Source: DASWHR01 sp036398095
Lineage (GTDB): Bacteria; Actinomycetota; AC-67
Direction of reading: 5' to 3'
DNA: 7,220 nucleotides
NCBI GenBank assembly: GCA_036398095.1
Contig: DASWHR010000056.1
Coordinates: forward strand, 1 to 7,220
The notes under the pieces are model-generated. The model was given only the letters and a program-made list of their open reading frames with translations. It made no database searches and was not told the DNA's origin. Shown one piece after another: positions 1-5,728 of the stretch (the first letter of the stretch is position 1; every line of letters begins with the position of its first letter). The translations under genes were made by a program, and so were the position numbers.

Positions 1-659
1 TGCCGCTCGGCTTTGCGGCGCCGCCAGTAGACGAACAGGCCGACCGCGGCCAAGGCCAAGAGCGCGAATCCCGGCGCCTTCAACGCCTTGTCGATTGCCT
101 TGATGCTGGCCGTGCCGTACCGTCCGAAGACGTATCCGACCAGGGGGATCCCGATTCCCCACAGCACCGCGCCGGCCAGATCCCAGAGCGTGAACCGCCA
201 ATACTTCATGCGAGACATGCCCGCGACCATGGCACCGAGCGAGCGAAGAAACGGCGTGAATCGGCCCAAGAACACGGTCTTTCCGCCGTGCTGCCGGTAG
301 TAGGCCTCGGCCGCCGCAAGACGCTCGGGCCGCAGCAGCCGCTTCCACCGATTCGCGAGCCGCCGGCCGCCGTTGCGCCCGAGCAGATATCCCGTCTGGT
401 CGCCCGCGATCACGCCGATCACCGCGACGACGATGACCTGTCCGATCGTCAGATCCAGCGACCCGGCCTCGACGAACTCGCCTCGGAAGGTGGGGTTGGC
501 CAGGATCCCGCCCAAGATCACGACGGTCTCGCCGGGCACGATCAGGCCCAAAAAAGCGGACGTTTCCAGAAAAGTCGCAAGGAATATAAGCAAAAGCCCC
601 CAGTCTCCGAAAACTGGGGTCATCCAGTGCACGATTTGCTCGATCACCGCCGCAATCAT
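1..659 (-). CDS. DedA/VTT-family inner-membrane protein (3' end cut by window edge)
   Basis: I see 219 codons from an ATG at 659-657. DedA proteins usually have about 200-220 residues, so only a short C-terminal tail is missing. Family hallmarks are present: a re-entrant segment with E32 and PGE (E44), GDQTGY at 86-91, and GRFTPFLRSLGAMVAG at 132-147 with R133 and R139. The spacings E32-E44 and R133-R139 match the functional acidic and arginine pairs of E. coli YqjA (E39/D51, R130/R136). C-terminal hydrophobic segments lead into a basic WRRRK end. Known DedA members act in envelope homeostasis, proton-linked transport or lipid (undecaprenyl phosphate-type) flipping; the substrate here cannot be told. 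The start is firm: an in-frame TAG lies ten codons upstream and AGGAAGG lies 11 nt before the ATG. The gene is divergent from the KGG-protein gene. Confidence 0.93.
   Translation of the reverse strand, partial: MIAAVIEQIVHWMTPVFGDWGLLLIFLATFLETSAFLGLIVPGETVVILGGILANPTFRGEFVEAGSLDLTIGQVIVVAVIGVIAGDQTGYLLGRNGGRRLANRWKRLLRPERLAAAEAYYRQHGGKTVFLGRFTPFLRSLGAMVAGMSRMKYWRFTLWDLAGAVLWGIGIPLVGYVFGRYGTASIKAIDKALKAPGFALLALAAVGLFVYWRRRKAER
598..619 (-). promoter_or_regulatory. Hairpin near the 5' end of the DedA coding region, followed by a T-rich stretch
   Basis: On the minus strand CCCCAGT and ACTGGGG form a perfect 7-bp stem around an 8-nt loop. Reading on, the strand continues GGCTTTTGCTT, which gives the whole an intrinsic-terminator look. 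It covers about codons 14-21 of the DedA gene. It could be an attenuator or pause site, or just a chance inverted repeat in coding sequence. The T tract is short and interrupted, so a functional terminator is not established. Confidence 0.25.
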
Positions 660-765
660 ACGGCGGCCTGCCTTCCTCGCCTCCGTCTACCGCGGCTGAC
701 CAGGGCACGTGCAAGGCAGGCAGGATCGGGGTAGAACGTTAAGAGACTCCTATGTTGGAGCGCGT

Positions 766-773
766 GGAGGTGA
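766..773 (+). promoter_or_regulatory. Strong Shine-Dalgarno (GGAGGTGA) that decides the KGG-protein start
   Basis: GGAGGTGA is a full match to the 16S anti-Shine-Dalgarno and ends 5 nt before the GTG at 779. The in-frame ATG at 752 has only a weak purine stretch upstream (AAGAGA), and this site would lie inside its coding sequence. A TATGTT at 751-756 could serve as a -10 box for this gene, but I find no convincing -35 in the 660-778 spacer. Confidence 0.8.
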
Positions 774-778
774 CATCG

Positions 779-1078
779 GTGAGTGAGGAGCGCAACGTGA
801 TTGAGGACCTTCGGAGCCGGGTGGGTGAAGGCGCCGGCGAGGAAGCATCCCATCGGGAGAACGCACCCGATGAGCGGACCGCGCAAGAGGCGCCGCAACG
901 GAAGATGACGCGCGCCGAAGCGGGCCGCAAAGGCGGGCTTCGCACCAAGGAACGGCACGGCGAGGACTACTTCGGCCGGATCGGACGCATGGGCGGCAAG
1001 AAGGGCGGCGAAGCCACCAAGCAGCGCTACGGCGTCGAGTTCTACCGGAGCATCGGCCGCAAGGGCGGCTCGCGATAG
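779..1078 (+). CDS. Small KGG-repeat (GsiB/YciG-like) stress protein
   Basis: The product is 99 residues from the GTG at 779; the longer reading from ATG 752 would be 108. Residues 1-42 are charged, rich in Glu and Arg, and likely disordered. From residue 51 the protein is two 24-residue repeats of the form KGG..TK.R.G......IGR.GG, ending in KGGSR. This is the KGG motif of stress-induced hydrophilic proteins such as Bacillus GsiB and E. coli YciG. Those are small, soluble, very hydrophilic and induced by general stress, and no enzyme activity is known for them. There are no cysteines or membrane segments here. It stands between the divergent DedA gene and the NUDIX gene, 42 nt before the latter, and looks like its own transcription unit. 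I am sure of the family; the role in stress is inferred from it. Confidence 0.88.
   Translation: MSEERNVIEDLRSRVGEGAGEEASHRENAPDERTAQEAPQRKMTRAEAGRKGGLRTKERHGEDYFGRIGRMGGKKGGEATKQRYGVEFYRSIGRKGGSR
929..1072 (+). repeat. Two tandem 72-bp (24-codon) KGG repeats inside the coding region
   Basis: Unit 1 is 929-1000 and unit 2 is 1001-1072, in frame with no gap. The encoded units align without indels and share about 12 of 24 residues: KGG at 1-3, TK at 6-7, R at 9, G at 11, IGR at 18-20 and GG at 22-23. Nucleotide divergence suggests an old duplication kept by selection on the protein. Confidence 0.85.
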
Positions 1079-1107
1079 CACCGGGCGCGCCGCCGCGTTG
1101 AGCGCCG

Positions 1108-1113
1108 TATTCT
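1108..1113 (+). promoter_or_regulatory. Possible -10 box (TATTCT) for a leaderless NUDIX transcript
   Basis: TATTCT fits TAnnnT and ends 7 nt before the GTG at 1121, so a start site at or next to the G of the start codon is expected. No usable Shine-Dalgarno exists: the nearest GGTGA ends 1 nt before the GTG. I see no clear -35 hexamer. The operon promoter would lie here. Confidence 0.45.
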
Positions 1114-1120
1114 CGGTGAC

Positions 1121-1549
1121 GTGAAAACGTCCACGGCGACCAGCGCCGGCGGTGTCGTCTTCGGCGACGACGGCGGGCGCGTGGTTCTCCTTGGATACAC
1201 CACGCCGCACGGCAAGCAGCGCTGGAGTCTGCCAAAGGGCGCGCTCGAACAGGACGAGACGCCCGAGCAGGCCGCCGTTCGCGAGGTCCGCGAAGAGACC
1301 GGCCTGGACGCAACGATCGTGGCCAAGGCCGCCACGATCGACTACTGGTTCGTGTGGGCGCCGGACGACACTCGCTACCACAAATACGTTCATTACTTCG
1401 CGATGCGCGCGACCGGCGGTGACTTCTCTCGCCGCGACCAGGAAGCCGAACGCGTCGAATGGTTCAGCGTCGAGGACGCGCTCAAGGCATGCTCGTACCC
1501 GAACGAGCGCGCCACCATCCGCAAGGCGCTAGCATCCCTTCGTGCCTAG
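1121..1549 (+). CDS. NUDIX hydrolase (MutT4/Rv3908-like)
   Basis: The protein has 142 residues. It carries a complete Nudix box, G-x5-E-x7-REVREETGL, with G40, E46, R54, E55, E58 and E59, flanked by the usual beta strands (AGGVVF at 9-14, WSLPKG at 35-40, VEWFSVEDA at 112-120). Nudix enzymes hydrolyse nucleoside diphosphates linked to another group, using a divalent metal held by the box glutamates. Candidate substrates are oxidised nucleotides or dinucleoside polyphosphates; none can be chosen from sequence. It heads the operon and overlaps the next gene by 8 nt, the position held by mutT4 before Rv3909 in mycobacteria. The mycobacterial protein is longer, from memory. GTG is taken as the start because a later one would remove the first strand of the fold and no Shine-Dalgarno argues otherwise. 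Confidence 0.93.
   Translation: MKTSTATSAGGVVFGDDGGRVVLLGYTTPHGKQRWSLPKGALEQDETPEQAAVREVREETGLDATIVAKAATIDYWFVWAPDDTRYHKYVHYFAMRATGGDFSRRDQEAERVEWFSVEDALKACSYPNERATIRKALASLRA
1530..1535 (+). promoter_or_regulatory. Possible internal -10 box (TAGCAT) before the DUF6049 gene
   Basis: TAGCAT fits TAnnnT, lies inside the last codons of the NUDIX gene and ends 6 nt before the GTG at 1542. This is the spacing expected for a leaderless transcript starting at the GTG. There is no Shine-Dalgarno upstream and no recognisable -35. Translational coupling through the 8-nt overlap is the alternative. Confidence 0.35.
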
Positions 1550-3635
1550 GCTTCGCGCCGCGGCCTTGTTCGCCGCGCTCTGCGCGATCGCGGTCGCGGG
1601 ACCGGCGGTCGGCCAATCGGCATCGCCGGAACCGGCCGCCGACGTGGCCGTCACCTCGTTCACGCCCCACACCGACCTGACGACGCCGTTCCGTTTCGAG
1701 ATCCGGCTGACCAACACCGGAACCGTCCCGATCGAAGACGCGCGAATCCGGCTCACCGTGTACCAGCGCGTGCTGTCGCGGTCGGCGTTGCGCGCCTCGC
1801 TGGACGGCCGGCCGCAGACGCGCGAAGAAGGCACGATTTCCGAACCGCTGACCGACCCGATCATGTCCGGCCGGACGGTCACCGCTTCGGTGGAGCGCGA
1901 TCTGGCGCAGATCAGCGGTATCTTCTCCGCGCGCCGCTCACCCAGAGCCGGCGTGTATCCGGTCCGCATCCGCGCGGAAGGCTCGGACCGCGAACTGTGG
2001 ACCGGCTATTCGGCGATCGTGTTCTTCCCCGCCCCGCCCGAGGAGCGCATCAACATCACCTGGATCCTTCCGGTCCATCACGAGGCGCTCTTCGACGGCG
2101 ACGGCACCTATCCGGGAGCCGGCGTCGACCGGGCGCTCGGGCCGGCCGGATCGCTGACGCCAACGCTCGCCGCGGCTGCCGACGCTTCGTCGCTTCGCGT
2201 CACCTACGCGCCGAGCGGCCTGCTCGCCGATCAACTCGCCGATCTCGCGGACGGATTCGCCCGTCGCGACGGCGAGCGTCGCGCCGAGTCGGTCGCCACC
2301 GACGCGATCCCGCGCGCCGCGGCCGCATCGATCGACGCGCTGGGCGAGGCGATGGCGAAATCGTCGGTCGAACTCGCGGCCGCACCGTACTCGCGAGCCG
2401 ATGTCGTCTCGCTCATCCACGCCGAGATGGCCGCCGACGTCGGAAAGCAAGTCGCGTTCGGATTGCAGAGCGTGACGGAAACGTTCGGACGCACGCCGAA
2501 TGTTTCGGTGTTCGTCCCCGCGGGCCTGCGGATCGACTCGCGCGCGGCCGCCGCCGTCGCCGGATTCGGGGTCCGTTCGGTGGTGATGGATCCCGACGTG
2601 CTTCCGCCGCAGCCGGGTCCGTTCGGGCCGGACCGGCCGGTGCGCGTCTCCGGACGCGGAGGCGTGCGACTCGACGCGTTGCTGGCCGACGAAGCGATTC
2701 GCGATCACTTAGAGAAGGCCTCCGAACCGGACGGCGGCGATCCTGTGCTGCTCGCGCAGAGCGCGCTGGCCGAAACCGCATCCGCGTGGCTCGAACGACC
2801 GACCTCGGCCGACGGCCGCGCAATCGTGATCGCGACGGCGACGACGCCCAAGGCGGAGGCGATCCGCACCCTGACCGCCGGGCTGGCGGCCGCGCCGTGG
2901 GTCACGATGCGAAGCGCCAGCGAGCTGCTCGGCGTCGTGCCGCCCGTCGAGGATCCCGTCCCGCTGCCGCTGGGCAATATCGGCCCTCGCAGCGAGATGC
3001 AGACGCTCCAGACCGCGCGACGCGCGATCGAAATCCTGTCTCGCGTCATCGTCGAACCGGCGGGACCCGCCGCGGACCTCGACCGGCTCGTGCTCGCCGC
3101 CGAATCGGCCGACTGGGCCGGCACCGACACCGGAAGCGCGCTCGCACGAAGCGCCAAGGACGCGGCCGACCGAATCGTGGGAAAGATCGAGGCCGCGCCG
3201 CGCCGGGTCACGCTGACATCGCGCACCGGACAGCTCCCGGTCACGATCCTCAACGATACCGGCTACATCGTGGCCGTCCAGGTCCGGCTGCTGTCGTCCA
3301 AAGTGGACTTTCCCGAAGGCGACCGGCTGACGGTGCAAGTCCCCGGCCGCTCCCAGACGATCGCCGTTCCCGCCAAAGCCCTCGCCGCCGGCGCGTTCGG
3401 AGTCCGCATCGAGTTGCGAACGCCCGACGGCACCTACCCGATCGGCGGAGACGATCTGGTCGTTCGCTCCACCGCGGTCAGCGCCGTGGCGCTGATCGCC
3501 GTCGGCGGCGGCGCGGCCGTGCTGATCGCCGCATGGTTCCGCCGCGGCGGAAAACGCCGCCGCGGCACGCCGGCCGGTGCGAAAAAAGCACGAAAAACGA
3601 AGCCCGCGCCCGAGGGAGGCGCGCAACCCGCCTGA
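1542..3635 (+). CDS. Exported, membrane-anchored DUF6049-type protein (Rv3909-like)
   Basis: The protein has 697 residues. A signal peptide covers about 1-24 (basic MPRLR, hydrophobic core, cleavage plausible after AVG). Residues 35-160 look like an Ig-like beta domain, with LTNTGTVPIEDARIRL, an LRASLDG motif at 83-89 and GVYPVRIRA at 137-145. Residues 170-460 are a mixed alpha/beta region with WILPV at 174-178, APYSRADVVSLIHAEM at 281-296 and VFVPAG at 323-328. A second beta domain follows before one helix at about 646-666 and a basic cytoplasmic tail of 31 residues. The architecture and position between NUDIX and MurJ genes match Rv3909 and other actinobacterial DUF6049 proteins, whose function is unknown. 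The middle resembles GH57/polysaccharide-deacetylase-like barrels only loosely, so no catalytic claim is made. The GTG start is chosen because it puts the signal peptide at the N-terminus. Confidence 0.87.
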   Translation: MPRLRAAALFAALCAIAVAGPAVGQSASPEPAADVAVTSFTPHTDLTTPFRFEIRLTNTGTVPIEDARIRLTVYQRVLSRSALRASLDGRPQTREEGTISEPLTDPIMSGRTVTASVERDLAQISGIFSARRSPRAGVYPVRIRAEGSDRELWTGYSAIVFFPAPPEERINITWILPVHHEALFDGDGTYPGAGVDRALGPAGSLTPTLAAAADASSLRVTYAPSGLLADQLADLADGFARRDGERRAESVATDAIPRAAAASIDALGEAMAKSSVELAAAPYSRADVVSLIHAEMAADVGKQVAFGLQSVTETFGRTPNVSVFVPAGLRIDSRAAAAVAGFGVRSVVMDPDVLPPQPGPFGPDRPVRVSGRGGVRLDALLADEAIRDHLEKASEPDGGDPVLLAQSALAETASAWLERPTSADGRAIVIATATTPKAEAIRTLTAGLAAAPWVTMRSASELLGVVPPVEDPVPLPLGNIGPRSEMQTLQTARRAIEILSRVIVEPAGPAADLDRLVLAAESADWAGTDTGSALARSAKDAADRIVGKIEAAPRRVTLTSRTGQLPVTILNDTGYIVAVQVRLLSSKVDFPEGDRLTVQVPGRSQTIAVPAKALAAGAFGVRIELRTPDGTYPIGGDDLVVRSTAVSAVALIAVGGGAAVLIAAWFRRGGKRRRGTPAGAKKARKTKPAPEGGAQPA

Positions 3636-3641
3636 TACGAT
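3633..3641 (+). promoter_or_regulatory. Possible extended -10 (TGATACGAT) for leaderless murJ
   Basis: TGn followed by TACGAT is an extended -10 form, and its TGA is the stop codon of the DUF6049 gene. The TAnnnT ends 8 nt before the murJ ATG at 3650. GAGGGAGG at 3612-3619 is too far upstream (30 nt) to act as a Shine-Dalgarno for murJ. A -35 is not evident. Confidence 0.4.
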
Positions 3642-3649
3642 CGCCGCCG

Positions 3650-5332
3650 ATGGCGATCGACGGTCCCGGCTCGCAGCAGGCCGACGCTTCATCCGCCACG
3701 GCATCGCTGGCGCGCTCGACCGCCGTGATGAGCGTGGGCACGGCCGCATCGCGCATCACCGGATTCGTGCGCCTGGCGGTGATGGCCTGGGCGATCGGCG
3801 GCGCCGAGTCGAAGCTTCCCGACACCTACAACCTGGCCAACTCGCTTCCCAACATCGTCTACCAACTGGTTCTCGGCGAAATCCTCGCGACGGTCTTCGT
3901 CCCGGTGTTCGTCGAATACATCAAAACGCGCGCGCGCGACGAAGCCTGGAAACTGGCGTCCACGATCCTCAACGCCGCGTTCGTGATCGCGGCGGCGTTC
4001 GCGATCGTCACCGTCCTGGCCGCCCCGTGGATCATCAAGATTTACACGTTTCGCGTCCCCGACGCGGCCGTGCGCGCCGAGATGGAAGCGACCGGCGCGT
4101 TCTTCCTTCGCATCTTCATGCCGCAGATGATCTTCTACGCAACCGGCGCCGTCCTGACCGGCCTTCTCAACGCGCATCGCAAGTTCGCCGCGCCGATGTT
4201 CGCGCCGGTCCTCAACAATCTGATCGTCATCGCGACCTTCATCGTCTTCCGCGTCATGCACGGCGGCGGCGTTCCCGGGCTGGCAACGCTCACCGGCGCC
4301 GAGAAGTGGGTGCTGGCCGGCGGCACCACGCTGGGTGTCGTGGTGTTCACCACGGTTCTGTGGCCGTTCGTGCGCTCGCTGCCCGGCACGTATCAGCCGC
4401 GCGCATGGGAGTGGCGGCACCCAGCGGTGCGCCATGTGGGAACGCTCGCCAAGTACTCGTTCGGCTACGTGATCGTCAACCAGATCGGCCTGTGGGTCGT
4501 CTACATGCTGGCCAACCGGACCGAAGGCGGGATCAGCGCCTTCCAGGCCGCGTTCATCCTGTATCAGCTTCCGTATGGGATCTTCGCCGTGTCGGTCATG
4601 ACGGCGCTGGTTCCGTCGCTGTCCGAGCATCACGTCGCCGGGGATCTTGTGCGTTTCCGGCAAGACCTGTCGCTCGGCCTTCGAACCACCGCCTTCATCG
4701 TGCTCCCGGCCGCTGCCGGATTCGTCGCGCTGGGCGAGCCCATCATTCGTCTGCTGCTCCAGCACGGCGTGTTCTCGGCCGCATCCACGCGGCTATATGC
4801 GGATACGTTCGTACTGATGGCCGTCGGCTTGTACGCCTATGCCGCCTTCCAGCAGATCATGCGCGCCTTCTACGCCCGGCAGGACACCAAGACGCCCTGG
4901 ATCGTCAACATCGCGGCCGTCGCGCTCAACATTGCGGTGGACATTCCCCTGTACCGGGCAATGGGCGTGCCGGGCCTCGCGCTGGGACACACGATCTCTT
5001 ACGTGTTCGCGCTCATCTACGGCGGCGCACTGCTGCGCAAGCGTCTGGGCGGACTGGACGGACGCCGGCTGCTGTCGAGCCATACGCGGATCGGCTTCGC
5101 GTCGGTCGTGACGGCCGCAGCCGCGTGGGGCGTGGCGCGTCTGATCGGCGCCGCCATGGATGTCGAGCGACTGTCGGGTCAACTCGCGCAAGTCGGGGGA
5201 GCCGTCGTCGCGGGACTTATACTCTACGCGTCGCTGTCGGCCGCCCTGCGACTCGACGAGTTCCGTCCGCTCGCGCGCATGGTGACGGGCCGCTTCGGCC
5301 GGCGGGGCCCAAAGGAAGGATCGGAGTCATGA
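3650..5332 (+). CDS. murJ: MurJ/MviN lipid II flippase
   Basis: This is a 560-residue polytopic protein of the MOP superfamily that flips lipid II from the inner to the outer face of the cytoplasmic membrane. The N-terminal SRITGFVR (34-41) supplies R35 and R41, matching the essential R18 and R24 of E. coli MurJ. Other family segments are LPNIVYQLVLGEILATVFVP (66-85), NAHRKFAAPMFAPVLNN in the middle, QLPYGIFAVSV (306-316) and FYARQDTKTPW further on. Repeated hydrophobic segments fit about 14 helices. The N-terminus and C-terminus are cytoplasmic by family topology. Unlike M. tuberculosis Rv3910 it ends soon after the last helix, with no pseudokinase. ATG 3650 follows the DUF6049 stop by 14 nt, and the stop overlaps the next start as ATGA. 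The reading frame stays open far upstream, but that part is low-complexity Arg-rich shadow. Confidence 0.96.
   Translation: MAIDGPGSQQADASSATASLARSTAVMSVGTAASRITGFVRLAVMAWAIGGAESKLPDTYNLANSLPNIVYQLVLGEILATVFVPVFVEYIKTRARDEAWKLASTILNAAFVIAAAFAIVTVLAAPWIIKIYTFRVPDAAVRAEMEATGAFFLRIFMPQMIFYATGAVLTGLLNAHRKFAAPMFAPVLNNLIVIATFIVFRVMHGGGVPGLATLTGAEKWVLAGGTTLGVVVFTTVLWPFVRSLPGTYQPRAWEWRHPAVRHVGTLAKYSFGYVIVNQIGLWVVYMLANRTEGGISAFQAAFILYQLPYGIFAVSVMTALVPSLSEHHVAGDLVRFRQDLSLGLRTTAFIVLPAAAGFVALGEPIIRLLLQHGVFSAASTRLYADTFVLMAVGLYAYAAFQQIMRAFYARQDTKTPWIVNIAAVALNIAVDIPLYRAMGVPGLALGHTISYVFALIYGGALLRKRLGGLDGRRLLSSHTRIGFASVVTAAAAWGVARLIGAAMDVERLSGQLAQVGGAVVAGLILYASLSAALRLDEFRPLARMVTGRFGRRGPKEGSES
5316..5320 (+). 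promoter_or_regulatory. Shine-Dalgarno (AAGGA) for the small membrane-protein gene
   Basis: AAGGA, part of a longer AAAGGAAGGA stretch, ends 8 nt before the ATG at 5329. It lies inside the last codons of murJ. It is the only good Shine-Dalgarno at a start within the operon and supports the ATGA-overlap start. Confidence 0.7.
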
Positions 5333-5721
5333 GCACAGCGACCATCGGCGATCAGCGGGGCGGCATCATCACGGGATGGCTGCTGCGCTTGATCATCGGG
5401 CTCGTCTTGCTCGGTCTGGTCTTCTTCGAAGCCGGCGCGGTCGTCGTCGCACGCGTCGGCGTGGACGGCACCGCCCAAACCGCGTCCCGCGAGGCCGCGC
5501 TCATCTACGGCACCAGCAAGAATCCCGACGTTGCCCGAAACGAAGCCGAGAAGGCCGCCGTTCAGGGCGGCGCGCGCGTCGTCGAGTTCACGATCTCGCC
5601 GGACGGGCAAGAGGTGACCGTGACGCTAGAACGCATCGCCAAGACGTTCGTGATTCACAAGATCGGCCCGCTCAAGAAGTTCGCGACGGTCCGAGCTTCC
5701 GACACCGCCACCGTGCGATAG
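5329..5721 (+). CDS. Small single-pass membrane protein of unknown function
   Basis: The product is 130 residues and I do not recognise it. Residues 1-16 are polar, with Arg10 and a Gly pair. A hydrophobic helix spans about 17-41 and carries R20 and a Glu (E34). Next comes an Ala-rich amphipathic helix (about 46-80, including GTAQTASREAALIYG), then beta strands such as VVEFTIS and VTVTLER, and a basic FVIHKIGPLKK segment near the end. One N-terminal helix followed by helix and strands outside recalls TadE-like pseudopilins, but the match is in layout only. The gene starts in the ATGA overlap with murJ, has its own Shine-Dalgarno, and ends 7 nt before the FemX-type gene. This tight placement implies co-expression with peptidoglycan precursor genes. 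Reality of the gene is well supported; function is open. Confidence 0.85.
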   Translation: MSTATIGDQRGGIITGWLLRLIIGLVLLGLVFFEAGAVVVARVGVDGTAQTASREAALIYGTSKNPDVARNEAEKAAVQGGARVVEFTISPDGQEVTVTLERIAKTFVIHKIGPLKKFATVRASDTATVR

Positions 5722-5728
5722 CCGGCCG

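Noticed and set aside
288..734. Plus-strand frames across 88-734
   Set aside because: They are antisense to a DedA protein with all family motifs in place.
736..741. AACGTT palindrome in the divergent spacer, considered as an operator
   Set aside because: Six bases alone is too short to separate from chance and no second copy is seen nearby.
733..756. GAAC...GTT pair resembling an ECF/SigH-type promoter for the KGG gene
   Set aside because: The spacing (16 nt) is shorter than the 18-19 nt expected and the first element lacks the full GGAA core.
3541..3566. Strong GC hairpin (9-bp stem) near the end of the DUF6049 gene, considered as a terminator
   Set aside because: No T run follows on the plus strand, and the repeats come from Arg/Gly codons of the basic tail. 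The operon continues past it.
1997..3649. Open reading frame of about 550 codons upstream of and in frame with murJ, suggesting a giant 1111-residue protein
   Set aside because: The translation is Arg-rich low-complexity sequence with no domain, and it is the shifted frame of the DUF6049 gene, which has a signal peptide and family motifs. MurJ begins at ATG 3650.
2709..4765. Two long minus-strand frames opposite the DUF6049 and murJ genes
   Set aside because: No recognisable domains, Arg/Asp/Gly-biased content, and both plus-strand genes are well supported.
3577..5328. Long plus-strand frame running into the small membrane-protein gene
   Set aside because: It is Arg-rich shadow of murJ. The real gene starts at ATG 5329 with a Shine-Dalgarno.
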